Source: Burkholderia sp. Nafp2/4-1b (GTDB taxonomy: Bacteria; Pseudomonadota; Gammaproteobacteria; Burkholderiales; Burkholderiaceae). Taken from it: a stretch of 64,000 nt of DNA. The notes under the pieces are model-generated. The model saw nothing but the letters and a program-made list of their open reading frames with translations, made no database searches and had not been told where the DNA came from. The position numbers and the translations under genes are program-made. The DNA lies in NCBI RefSeq assembly GCF_003635165.1, contig NZ_ML058597.1, positions 888,001 to 952,000 of the forward strand. The letters run 5' to 3'. Below are positions 17,540 through 25,199 of this stretch, in pieces (positions within the stretch are counted from its first letter, which is position 1; each line of letters begins with the position of its first letter).

Positions 17540-18466
17540 ATGACCGCTCTCTCCGCTTTCGACGCCGCCGAAACCGCCGCGCTGCTCGACTACCCGGCGC
17601 TACTCGCCACGCTCGCGCATACCGTCGCCGACTACGCGGCCGGCGAGATCGTCAGCCCCGAACGGCTGGTCGTGCCGCTGCAGGCGGGCGGCGTGATGTT
17701 GTCGATGCCGTCGAGCGCGCGCGACCTCGCGAGTCACAAGCTCGTGAACGTGTGCCCCGGCAACGGCGCGCGCGGACTGCCGACGATCCACGGCCAGGTG
17801 AGCGCGTACGACGCGACGACGGGCGAGCTGCGCTTCGTGCTCGACGGCCCGACGGTCACCGGGCGCCGCACGGCGGCCGTCACCGCGCTCGGGATCCAGG
17901 CGCTGCACGGCGCCGCGCCGCGCGACATCCTATTGATCGGCACCGGCAAGCAGGCGGCCAACCATGTGGAAGCGCTCGCGGCGATCTTTCCGGACGCGCG
18001 CCTGCACGTGCGCGGCTCGCGCGCCGAAAGCGCGGCCGCGTTCTGCGCCGCGCACCGTGCGCAGGCGCCGCACCTCGCACCGCTCGACGGCGACGCGATT
18101 CCCGATGCGATCGATGTCGTCGTCACGCTGACGACGAGCCGCACGCCCGTCTATCGCGAAGCCGCGCGCGAAGGCCGCCTCGTGGTGGGCGTCGGCGCGT
18201 TCACCGCGGACGCCGCCGAGATCGACGCCGACACCGTGCGCCACAGCCGGCTCGTCGTCGACGACCCGGCCGGCGCGCGTCACGAGGCAGGCGACCTGAT
18301 CGTCGCGCAGGTCGACTGGCAGCAGGTCGCGTCGCTCGCCGACGTGCTGCGCGGCGCGTTCGAGCGCAGCGGGCCGCTGCTGTTCAAGACGGTCGGCTGC
18401 GCCGCGTGGGATCTCGCTGCATGCCGCACGGCCCGCGATGCGCTCGACGCGCGCCAGCGCGGCTGA
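17540..18466 (+). CDS. Delta-1-pyrroline-2-carboxylate reductase (ornithine cyclodeaminase/mu-crystallin family)
   Basis: This is a 308-residue cytoplasmic NAD(P)H enzyme. A Rossmann motif ILLIGTGKQAANHVEAL lies near residue 135. The family substrate region is present (SMPSSARDLASHKLVNVCPGNGARGLPTIHG). Members next to a trans-3-hydroxy-L-proline dehydratase reduce delta-1-pyrroline-2-carboxylate to L-proline, completing the pathway from trans-3-hydroxy-L-proline. The start at 17540 (MTALSAFD) is family-like; an upstream Met adds 17 Pro/Thr-rich residues. Ornithine cyclodeaminase activity is the alternative and is less likely here. Confidence 0.85.
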   Translation: MTALSAFDAAETAALLDYPALLATLAHTVADYAAGEIVSPERLVVPLQAGGVMLSMPSSARDLASHKLVNVCPGNGARGLPTIHGQVSAYDATTGELRFVLDGPTVTGRRTAAVTALGIQALHGAAPRDILLIGTGKQAANHVEALAAIFPDARLHVRGSRAESAAAFCAAHRAQAPHLAPLDGDAIPDAIDVVVTLTTSRTPVYREAAREGRLVVGVGAFTADAAEIDADTVRHSRLVVDDPAGARHEAGDLIVAQVDWQQVASLADVLRGAFERSGPLLFKTVGCAAWDLAACRTARDALDARQRG

Positions 18467-18482
18467 TTCGACGAAAGCGGCG

Positions 18483-18509
18483 ACGGTCGCAACGGTCGCA
18501 ATGGTCGCA
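18483..18509 (+). repeat. Short tandem repeat, three 9-bp units
   Basis: Three consecutive units read ACGGTCGCA, ACGGTCGCA, ATGGTCGCA. They begin 16 bases past the reductase stop codon and are non-coding. Confidence 0.7.
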
Positions 18510-18604
18510 ATCGTTTCAACGACTGCGACCGCGCCTGCGACAAACCCGACAGCGTCGACGGTGCCCGGCGCCGCGCTCCCGCGCGCCCCAGCCGATTTTC
18601 CGTA

Positions 18605-18632
18605 CGCGTTGTAGGAAACGCCCTACAACGCG
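18605..18632. promoter_or_regulatory. Perfect 11-bp dyad upstream of the receiver-fnr operon
   Basis: CGCGTTGTAGG (18605-18615) and its exact complement (18622-18632) are separated by six bases. It ends 70 bases upstream of the receiver start codon. Its length and symmetry suggest a dimeric activator site, for example for the NarL-type regulator at 8507, but the binder is unknown. There is no T-run, so it is not a terminator. Confidence 0.5.
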
Positions 18633-18702
18633 TCGAAGCGGACTACACAAACTTCCAATTCGGCCGATTTCATTTTTGGCGGCGCAACACGATACTGCCC
18701 GC

Positions 18703-19110
18703 ATGAATGCCAGCCTGCCACCCGCCGCCGCGCTCAGGGTGTTTCTCGTCGATCATGCCATCGCCGTCCGGCAACGGATTGCGCTGCTCGTCGGCGCGAT
18801 CCGCGGCGTCGAGGTCGTCGGCGAAGCCGAAGACGGCCAGGACGCGTGGACGCACATTCGCAGCAGCGACGCGGAGGTCGTGATCGTCGACCTGCGGCTC
18901 GCGGACGGCAGCGGTCTCGACCTGATCGGGATGCTGTCGAAGGCCACGCCGCGCGTCGTCACGATCGTGCTGACGAATCACTCGGCGGCAGCATTCAGAG
19001 CGGCATGCGCGGCGGCCGGAGCCGATTATTTCTTCGACAAGACCGCCGAATTCGACGCTGCATGCCGTGTCATCGAATCCCTGGTGCACGCTCGCGCGCA
19101 CCACCCCTGA
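18703..19110 (+). CDS. Stand-alone receiver-domain protein
   Basis: This 135-residue response regulator has a receiver domain and no output domain. Phospho-acceptor Asp63 (EVVIVDLRLADG), the Thr/Ser-type switch in IVLTNHS and Lys113 (YFFDKTAEF) are present. At the usual acidic pair only one Asp is left (FLVDH), so metal binding and phosphorylation may be weaker. It lies 17 bases upstream of the fnr gene on the same strand and is probably co-transcribed. That suggests a phosphorelay or protein-interaction role in the same oxygen response. Confidence 0.85.
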   Translation: MNASLPPAAALRVFLVDHAIAVRQRIALLVGAIRGVEVVGEAEDGQDAWTHIRSSDAEVVIVDLRLADGSGLDLIGMLSKATPRVVTIVLTNHSAAAFRAACAAAGADYFFDKTAEFDAACRVIESLVHARAHHP

Positions 19111-19127
19111 CCGAGCCGGAGTGACTC

Positions 19128-19907
19128 ATGTCTACAGCCGCCGCCTGCGCCGCCGCCCCGCCCGTCGCGCCTCGGCCAACGATTCCGCTGCACGCGGTCG
19201 CGCGCACCGACGCCGCCAAGCATCCGGCCGCGCGCTGCTCCATCTGCGCGATGCGCTCGATGTGCCTGCCGCCGGACCTGACCGCGGACGAATACGGTCG
19301 GCTCGACGCGATCATCTGCTCGACCCGGCACGTTCGCCAGGGCGACGCGCTGTTCCGCATCGACGATCCGTTCCAGAGCATCTATGCAGTGCGCGCGGGT
19401 TCGTTCAAGACGGTGATCATGCATCGCGACGGTCGCGAGCACGTGACCGGCTTCCAGATCGCCGGTGAAACGCTCGGCATGGACGGCATCGGCGGCGGCC
19501 AGCACTGCTGCGACGCGATCGCGCTCGAGGACAGCGTCGTGTGCATCATCCCGTTCGGCGCGCTCGAAGCCGCATGCCGCGAAATGAAATCGATGCAGCA
19601 CTTTCTCTATCAGATGCTGAGCAGCGAGATCGTTCGGGAATCGAGCCAGATGCTGTTGCTCGCGACGATGTCGGCCGAGCAGCGCGTCGCGCACTTCCTG
19701 CTGAACCTGTCGTCGCGCTTCGAGGCGCGCGGCTATTCGGCATCGGAATTCAACCTGCGGATGACGCGCGAGGAGATCGGCTGCTATCTCGGCATGAAGC
19801 TCGAGACCGTCAGCCGGATGTTCTCGCGGTTCCATCGGGAGTCGCTCGTCGAAACGCGCGGCAAGCGCGTGCGGATCATCGACGCGCAGGCGCTCGCGCA
19901 GGTCTGA
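19128..19907 (+). CDS. fnr: FNR-type oxygen-sensing regulator (Crp/Fnr family)
   Basis: This is a 259-residue transcription factor. It carries the FNR iron-sulfur cysteine set C37-x2-C40-x5-C46 plus C127/C128, with the same spacing as E. coli FNR. The cyclic nucleotide-like barrel spans about 55-165. The helix-turn-helix reads MTREEIGCYLGMKLETVSRMFSRF with E-T-V-S-R, the FNR recognition signature for TTGAT/ATCAA half-sites. It should activate genes when oxygen is low. FNR-like sites occur upstream of genes starting at 3144, 6080 and 21008. The ribosome site GGAG is well placed. The gene follows the receiver gene by 17 bases. Confidence 0.95.
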   Translation: MSTAAACAAAPPVAPRPTIPLHAVARTDAAKHPAARCSICAMRSMCLPPDLTADEYGRLDAIICSTRHVRQGDALFRIDDPFQSIYAVRAGSFKTVIMHRDGREHVTGFQIAGETLGMDGIGGGQHCCDAIALEDSVVCIIPFGALEAACREMKSMQHFLYQMLSSEIVRESSQMLLLATMSAEQRVAHFLLNLSSRFEARGYSASEFNLRMTREEIGCYLGMKLETVSRMFSRFHRESLVETRGKRVRIIDAQALAQV

Positions 19908-19950
19908 CGCGCGACGCGGCACGCTTCATTGCCGCGCTCGGCGCGTCATG

Positions 19951-20304
19951 TCATCGCGTGGCGGCGCTCGTCGCGACCGGGTGCAACGTGACCGCTTGCG
20001 GCTCGCCGGCCTGCGACGCGGCCAGCACCTGTTCGGCCTGCGCGAACGCATCGCGCAGCGTGTCGTTCAAGTCTTCGCCGGTGCAGCAGGGCAACGCGGC
20101 CGGCGCGCCGCCGTGCATGAACAGTTCGATCCGCACGTCGTAGCTGCGCCCGCCGTAGACGGTCGGGCGCGATTCGATCGCCAGCAGGCAATCGCCGAGG
20201 CGTGCGCGGAATCGTTCGAGCCGCACCAGCTGCGCACCCGCTTCGGCCTCCAGCGCGGCGGACCCCGCGAATCCGACGCAGACGATCTGCATGCCCACGC
20301 CCAT
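19951..20304 (-). CDS. Small conserved protein, possible HPF/RaiA-like ribosome hibernation factor
   Basis: This is a 117-residue cytoplasmic protein. AGGAGG upstream of the ATG at 20304 fixes the start (MGVGMQIVCVGF). The layout recalls HPF/RaiA proteins: a first strand MQIVCVGF, a helix with LVRLERFRARLGDCLLAIESRP, then SYDVRIELFMHGG, and a final helix LNDTLRDAFAQAEQVLAA. Those proteins bind and inactivate ribosomes in non-growing cells. The similarity is weak and is my judgement from pattern, not from a search. It is the last gene of an apparent three-gene operon headed by an FNR-like site. Confidence 0.6.
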   Translation of the reverse strand: MGVGMQIVCVGFAGSAALEAEAGAQLVRLERFRARLGDCLLAIESRPTVYGGRSYDVRIELFMHGGAPAALPCCTGEDLNDTLRDAFAQAEQVLAASQAGEPQAVTLHPVATSAATR

Positions 20305-20475
20305 GTCGTTCCTCCTGACGGGGTCGCCTGCTCGTCGACCGCGTAATCTGTTCCTGTTTTGTCGTCCCGCTCGCAACGAAGCCTGGCAGCATCCGGTGCG
20401 ATGACTGACGCGACGATCACTGCCCTGGCAGCATTGCGTGCGCGCCGCCAGCGGCGGCCACGTGCGTCACGTGCG

Positions 20476-20715
20476 TCACACGCTGAATGTCTGCGACGTC
20501 TTCATCTCGATCCACGTCATCCCGGCCCGCAGCCCTTCGATCGCGGCCTCGTGCTCGGTGCGATACGCGTGACTGTGCTCGAACGTATGATGAAAACGCG
20601 CCGCGCCGGTGCCGTGCTCGACCGTCACGCGGCAGCGGAATTCGCCGGATTCGCACGGTCGCGTCTCGATTTCGACCGACCAGTCGCGTTCATGAAGCGT
20701 GCCTTGCAGTGTCAT
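20476..20715 (-). CDS. Conserved small hypothetical protein, 79 residues
   Basis: It starts MTLQGTLHERDWSVEIETRP behind GGGAGGG. It contains alternating strand-like segments (WSVEIETRP, FRCRVTVEH, RFHHTFEHS) and a C-terminal helix (EHEAAIEGLRAGMTWIEMKTSQTF). No membrane segment or metal motif is obvious. The function is unknown. It lies 17 bases after the DUF1488 gene on the same strand, so it is almost certainly in one operon with it. Confidence 0.75.
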   Translation of the reverse strand: MTLQGTLHERDWSVEIETRPCESGEFRCRVTVEHGTGAARFHHTFEHSHAYRTEHEAAIEGLRAGMTWIEMKTSQTFSV

Positions 20716-20732
20716 GCGCCCTCCCTGCGGTG

Positions 20733-21008
20733 TCAGTCGTCGAGCCGGAAGTGACCGCTGTGCAGCAATACCGGCCGGCCGCCGATTTCTTCGAGCATTC
20801 GTCGTGCCATCGCCTCGATTGCGGACCGATGCCCGTCGAACGCGCCCAGCAGGTCGCGTTCGAGCAGCGACGCCGCGCCGAAATGGTCTTCCAGTGCTTC
20901 GGCCGTGATCGCGCATTGAACGCAACGGCCATCGACCAGCGCCGAAAACGCAACGACCAGGTCGCGTGCGCAATATTCGGGCGGTTCCGGTGGAAAGGCA
21001 ATGTGCAT
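20733..21008 (-). CDS. DUF1488 family protein
   Basis: This is a 91-residue protein, MHIAFPPEPPEYCARD..., with the DUF1488 pattern of a strand ending in FSALVDGRCVQCAITAEALEDHFGA and a helix with RSAIEAMARRMLEEIGG. The family function is unknown. The longer reading upstream (24 codons) has poor support. It is the first gene of the small operon and has an FNR-like site 76 bases upstream (21084-21097). Confidence 0.8.
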   Translation of the reverse strand: MHIAFPPEPPEYCARDLVVAFSALVDGRCVQCAITAEALEDHFGAASLLERDLLGAFDGHRSAIEAMARRMLEEIGGRPVLLHSGHFRLDD

Positions 21009-21083
21009 CTGTCCGCCTGTCGTCGTCGGGACGCTCCCCTGACATCCATGACATGAGCATAGCGGCACGCGCCGCCGCACGCT

Positions 21084-21097
21084 TGACCCACGTCAAC
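21084..21097. promoter_or_regulatory. FNR/DNR-type binding site upstream of the DUF1488 operon
   Basis: TTGACCCACGTCAA has perfect TTGAC/GTCAA half-sites with a 4-base spacer, the same class as the site at 6198-6211. It lies 76 bases upstream of the DUF1488 start codon and 1.2 kb from the fnr gene. Confidence 0.6.
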
Positions 21098-21149
21098 CGG
21101 TTTGCCGCGCCGCACGATGCGGCTCGCCTTCGCACGGCCTGACGGCCGT

Positions 21150-21548
21150 TCAGCCCGCCTCTGCGTCGATCGTCGCACCGCGCTCGGCCAGCAGTTCGCG
21201 CAGCACGCTGCGGTGACAGCGCCGCTCGTCCTCGCAGTAGCAGCCGACCGAGAACGCGCTCGTGGCCGACAGCGCGGCGAGCAGATCCAGCACTTTCGGC
21301 GCGTCGCCGTGCGCCATTTCCGCGCGGAAGCGGCGCGTGAATGCGCGCCATTCGGCGTCGGTCTCGGCGGCCAGCGCCTGCGCGACGAGCTCGGGGCTCG
21401 GCGACAGCGTCGGCAACCATACATCATAGTAGTTGCGCGACGCGAATTCCGCCTTGGGTACGCCGCGCGGCGGCCGCCGCACCGTGCCGATCCGCAGGCC
21501 CTCGCCGGCCGCGCGCGGCGTGCCGAGCCGTACGATCCGAATTGCCAT
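21150..21548 (-). CDS. DUF488 family protein
   Basis: This is a 132-residue protein, MAIRIVRLGTPRAAGEGLRI..., with the DUF488 signature VGCYCEDERRCHRSVLRELL near the C-terminus and the early strand YYDVWLPTLSPS. DUF488 proteins are small cytoplasmic proteins of unknown role with a cysteine-rich end. AAGGAG lies ahead of the ATG at 21548. It may be read with the DUF1488 operon, but the FNR-like site lies between them. Confidence 0.88.
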   Translation of the reverse strand: MAIRIVRLGTPRAAGEGLRIGTVRRPPRGVPKAEFASRNYYDVWLPTLSPSPELVAQALAAETDAEWRAFTRRFRAEMAHGDAPKVLDLLAALSATSAFSVGCYCEDERRCHRSVLRELLAERGATIDAEAG

Positions 21549-21616
21549 GCCACTCCTTCGTCGTGAATGCGCTGCGTTCGATCCGCCATCGTAACGCCGC
21601 GTCGCTCCCGCGCAAG

Positions 21617-21654
21617 AAAAAACCGGCTGCCTCCGCGGGGGAGACAGCCGGTTT
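21617..21654 (-). terminator. Intrinsic terminator of the aromatic aminotransferase gene
   Basis: On the minus strand a 9-10 bp stem (AAACCGGCTG paired with CAGCCGGTTT) is followed by an uninterrupted T-run. It starts about 35 bases past the stop codon at 21689. Confidence 0.88.
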
Positions 21655-21688
21655 CGGCAACACGATCGGGCGCCCGCGGGCGCGCCGG

Positions 21689-22891
21689 TCAGACGCCGCT
21701 CTTCAGCACCTTGCCGATCGCATCCGCGACGATGCCGACGTTCGAATCGTTCAGGCCCGCGACACACATGCGGCCCGAACGCAGGATGTACACGCCGTGC
21801 ACTTCGCGCAGCGCGTCGACCTGCGATTCGGTCAGCCCCGTGTACGTGAACATCCCGCGCTGCTTCACGTAGCGCGTGAGCGCTTCGCCGCTGACGTGGT
21901 CGCGCAGGCCGTCGTGGATCGACTGGCGCATGCGCGCGATGCGGCGGCACATCGCGGCGAGCTCTTCTTCCCACTGCTTGCGCAGCGCGGGCGTGTTGAG
22001 CACGGTGGCCACGACCTTCGCGCCGTAGGTTTGCGGGTTGCTGTAGTTCGAGCGCACCGCGCCGGCCAGCTGGCCCAGCACGCGCTCGGCGGCTGGCGCA
22101 TCCTCGCAGACGACGCTCAGGCCGCCGACGCGCTCGCCATACAGCGAGAAGTTCTTCGAGAACGAGTTCGCGACGAGCGCCGGCACGCCGCGGCGCGCCA
22201 GTTCGCGCACCGCGAACGCGTCCGCGTCGAGGCCCGCGCCGAAGCCCTGGTACGCCATGTCGACGAACGGCAGCAGCCCGCGCGCCTCGATCACGTCGAT
22301 CAGCTTCTCCCACTGGCCTTCGTCGAGATCGACGCCGGTCGGGTTATGGCAGCACGCGTGCAGCAGCACGATGCTGCGCGCCGGCAGCGCGTCGATCGCC
22401 GCGAGCATCGCGTCGAACTTCAGGCCGCCCGTCGCTTCGTCGTAGTACGGGTAGGTGTTCACCGTGAAGCCCGCACGCTCGAAGATGAAGCGGTGGTTTT
22501 CCCAGCTCGGGTCGCTCAGCCACACCTGCGCGTCCGGGAAGTAGCGCTTCAGGAAATCGGCGCCCACCTTCAGTGCGCCCGAGCCGCCGAGCGTCTGCAC
22601 GGTCGCGATGCGGCCGGCCGCGCGCGCCGGGTGCGCGGCGCCGAACACGAGCGCCTGCACGGCGTCGCGATACGCGGCGAGGCCGATCATCGGCAGGTAC
22701 GGCTTCGGGCCGTGGTCGCGCTGCAGCGCGGTTTCGGCTTCACGCACGGCACCCATCACGGGAATCCGGCCTTCGGCATCGAAGTAGATGCCGATGCTCA
22801 GGTTGACCTTCTGATCGCGCGGATCTTTCTGGAAGTTCTCGTTGAGCGTCAGGATCGGATCGCCCGGGTACGCGTCGATGTGTTCGAACAT
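21689..22891 (-). CDS. tyrB: Aromatic amino acid aminotransferase (class I, PLP)
   Basis: This is a 400-residue cytoplasmic aminotransferase of the AspC/TyrB type. PLP Lys246 is in NSFSKNFSLYGERVG. Asp211 and Tyr214 (DMAYQGF) hold the cofactor, and CHNPTGVD gives the substrate-binding Asn region. It transfers amino groups between aromatic amino acids or aspartate and 2-oxoglutarate. A permease gene lies just upstream on the same strand (gap 42 bases), with a divergent Lrp regulator beyond, suggesting a regulated uptake and transamination unit. AspC activity is the alternative. Confidence 0.92.
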   Translation of the reverse strand: MFEHIDAYPGDPILTLNENFQKDPRDQKVNLSIGIYFDAEGRIPVMGAVREAETALQRDHGPKPYLPMIGLAAYRDAVQALVFGAAHPARAAGRIATVQTLGGSGALKVGADFLKRYFPDAQVWLSDPSWENHRFIFERAGFTVNTYPYYDEATGGLKFDAMLAAIDALPARSIVLLHACCHNPTGVDLDEGQWEKLIDVIEARGLLPFVDMAYQGFGAGLDADAFAVRELARRGVPALVANSFSKNFSLYGERVGGLSVVCEDAPAAERVLGQLAGAVRSNYSNPQTYGAKVVATVLNTPALRKQWEEELAAMCRRIARMRQSIHDGLRDHVSGEALTRYVKQRGMFTYTGLTESQVDALREVHGVYILRSGRMCVAGLNDSNVGIVADAIGKVLKSGV

Positions 22892-22933
22892 GGCTATGTC
22901 GGTCTCGTTTGGAAGAAGGTCGTGGTGCCCGTG

Positions 22934-24319
22934 TCAGCGTGCGGACGCGCCGTCGCGCATCGCGTATCCCGCATTCTTCTGACGGAAGCGATACCCGACC
23001 GCGAGCACCGCGAGCCACACGGGAATCAGGTACACCGACAGGCGGAGATCCGGCGTCAGGTACATCACGACGAGAATGCCGGCCATGAATGCCAGGCACA
23101 GGTAATTCGTGAAAGGATAGCCCAGACTGCGGAACACAGTCTGCTCTCCGGCGATACGCTTGGCCTGGCGGAACTTCAGGTGGATCAGCGTGATCATCGC
23201 CCAGTTGATGATCAGCGCCGACACGACGAGGCCCATCAGCACCTCGAACGCCTTGCCCGGCATGAAGTAGTTGACCAGCACGCACACGCCGGTCGCGAGC
23301 GCCGACGCGCCGAGCGCGGCGAGCGGAATGCCGCGCTTGTTCACCGAGCACAGCACCTTCGGCGCATTGCCCTGCTTCGCGAGGCCGAACAGCATCCGGC
23401 TGTTGCTGTACACGCCGCTGTTGTAGACCGACAGCGCGGCCGTCAGCACGACCACGTTCAGCACGTTCGCGACCAGGTTGCTGCTCAGCGCGTGGAAGAT
23501 CAGCACGAACGGGCTGCCGCCGGAGACGACCTTTTCCCACGGATACAGCGACAGCAGCACGGCCAGCGCGCCGATGTAGAAAATCAGGATGCGGTAGATC
23601 ACCTGGTTGGTCGCGCGCGGAATGCTGTGCTTCGGATCGTCGGCCTCGGCCGCGGTGATGCCGATCAGCTCCAGCCCGCCGAACGAGAACATGATCGCCG
23701 CCATCGACATCACGAGCCCCGACACGCCGTTCGGGAAGAATCCGCCGTGCTGCCACAGGTTCGCGACGCTCGCTTCGGGCCCCGCATGGCCGCTCGCGAG
23801 CAGCCAGCCGCCGAAGCCGATCATCCCGATGATCGCGGCGACCTTGATGATCGAGAACCAGAATTCCGTCTCGCCGTACGACTTCACGCTCGCCAGATTC
23901 AGCAGGTTGATCGCGACGAAGAACACCAGCGCCGACACCCAGGTCGGCACGCCGGGCCACCAGTACTGCACGTAGATCCCGACGGCCGACAGCTCGGCCA
24001 TGCTGACGAGGATGTACAGCACCCAGTAGTTCCAGCCGGACAGGAAGCCGGTGAAATGGCCGACGTACTTGTCGGCGAAGTAGCTGAACGAGCCGGCGAC
24101 CGGCTCGTCGACGACCATCTCGCCGAGCTGGCGCATGATGAAGAACGCGACGACGCCGGCCACCGCGTAGCCGAGCAGCACGGACGGGCCGGCCATCTTG
24201 ATCGTCTGCGCGATGCCGAGGAACAGCCCCGTGCCGAGTGCCCCGCCGAGCGCAATCAGCTGGATGTGCCGATTCTTCAGCCCCCGCTTCAGGCCGTCCT
24301 TCTCGTTTCCAGAAACCAT
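22934..24319 (-). CDS. Amino acid permease, APC superfamily (AroP/PheP-like)
   Basis: This is a 461-residue permease with about 12 membrane segments. The N-terminus LKRGLKNRHIQLIALGGALGTGLFLG is the AroP/GabP-group signature; the segment FSFGGLELIGITAAEADDP is also typical. It sits directly before tyrB, so aromatic amino acids are the likely substrate; other proton-coupled amino acid permeases look alike. GGAG precedes the ATG. It is divergent from the Lrp-type regulator gene. Confidence 0.9.
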   Translation of the reverse strand: MVSGNEKDGLKRGLKNRHIQLIALGGALGTGLFLGIAQTIKMAGPSVLLGYAVAGVVAFFIMRQLGEMVVDEPVAGSFSYFADKYVGHFTGFLSGWNYWVLYILVSMAELSAVGIYVQYWWPGVPTWVSALVFFVAINLLNLASVKSYGETEFWFSIIKVAAIIGMIGFGGWLLASGHAGPEASVANLWQHGGFFPNGVSGLVMSMAAIMFSFGGLELIGITAAEADDPKHSIPRATNQVIYRILIFYIGALAVLLSLYPWEKVVSGGSPFVLIFHALSSNLVANVLNVVVLTAALSVYNSGVYSNSRMLFGLAKQGNAPKVLCSVNKRGIPLAALGASALATGVCVLVNYFMPGKAFEVLMGLVVSALIINWAMITLIHLKFRQAKRIAGEQTVFRSLGYPFTNYLCLAFMAGILVVMYLTPDLRLSVYLIPVWLAVLAVGYRFRQKNAGYAMRDGASAR

Positions 24320-24636
24320 GTCTTCTCCATTCTGCCCGCCTCCGCCGGAAGCGGTGCGGCGCGCCTCGGTGTGCCGGGCGCTGTTTTACTGTGCCGGCGG
24401 CCGTTCGTGGGGCCGCCGGGTTGGGGCTGCAATTTTCGCGCGGCGACGTCCGAATCCTGTCGACAGCCCTGCCGGACCGGCTGCCGACCGTCGCCTCGCC
24501 CGCATTGCTGCGGCCGCACACGATAATACGGGGTCAGTTTAGCGTCGAGACCGCGAAATCGGGTTGCGTAACCCGCTCATGCAAACCCTACATTATGAGA
24601 TAAGATTGCATCCGGGAGACAGATGAGGAAACAAAA
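24320..24636. other. Divergent promoter region between permease and Lrp-type regulator
   Basis: AT-richer sequence occupies 24520-24630, next to the regulator start, and probably holds its promoter. No small gene or hairpin with a T-run is seen in these 317 bases. Confidence 0.45.
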
Positions 24637-25110
24637 ATGCCTGAACCGGTTCTCGATCGCATCGATCGCCACTTGTTGTCGGTGCTGCAGGAGAACGGCC
24701 GCGCGTCGAATCTCGATCTGGCGAAGGCTGTCGGCCTGTCGCCCGCGCAGACGCTGCGGCGCCACCGCCGGCTCGAGGAAATCGGCGCGATTCGCCGTTA
24801 CGAAACCCGTCTGTGCCCCGATACGCTCGGCTTCGGCGTCACTGCGTTCGTGCATGTGACGATGGAGCGCGGACATATCCGCGACCTGTCGAAGTTCCAG
24901 AAACTCGTATCGGATCTCGCGCAGATTCAGGAATGTTTCTCGGTGACGGGCGATATCGACTACGTGCTGAAGGTCGTCGCGCACGATCTCAAAGGGCTGT
25001 CCAAGTTCCTGCTCGAGACGCTGATGCGCATTCCCGGCGTGAGCGGCGTGCATTCGAGCGTGTGTCTCGACGAGATCAAGTGCACGAGTGCGATGCCGGT
25101 GGAGGCGTAA
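24637..25110 (+). CDS. Lrp/AsnC-family regulator
   Basis: This is a 157-residue regulator. The helix-turn-helix is at about 5-60 (LDRIDRHLLSVLQENGRASNLDLAKAVGLSPAQTLRRHRRLEEIGAI). The RAM ligand domain spans about 65-150 (FVHVTMERGH...VTGDIDYVLKVVAHDL). It is divergent from the permease-tyrB pair and is likely to control it in response to an amino acid. GAGG stands at the right distance before the ATG. Confidence 0.9.
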   Translation: MPEPVLDRIDRHLLSVLQENGRASNLDLAKAVGLSPAQTLRRHRRLEEIGAIRRYETRLCPDTLGFGVTAFVHVTMERGHIRDLSKFQKLVSDLAQIQECFSVTGDIDYVLKVVAHDLKGLSKFLLETLMRIPGVSGVHSSVCLDEIKCTSAMPVEA

Positions 25111-25199
25111 CACCCGCGCGCGCGAGGGCTTCCCGCGAAGCTCGCCGGTGCCGCACGCATCATCATGGTTCCGGCTGCGTCAGACAGGCGTTGAGCCGT

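Noticed and set aside
21114..21548. DUF488 gene as the first gene of the FNR-controlled operon
   Set aside because: The FNR-like dyad lies between its stop codon and the DUF1488 start, so it is more likely a separate unit.
21341..24526. Plus-strand open frame of more than 1,000 codons opposite tyrB and the permease
   Set aside because: It is antisense to two clearly recognisable genes, shows no domain, and is full of Arg/His/Gln repeats caused by codon bias.
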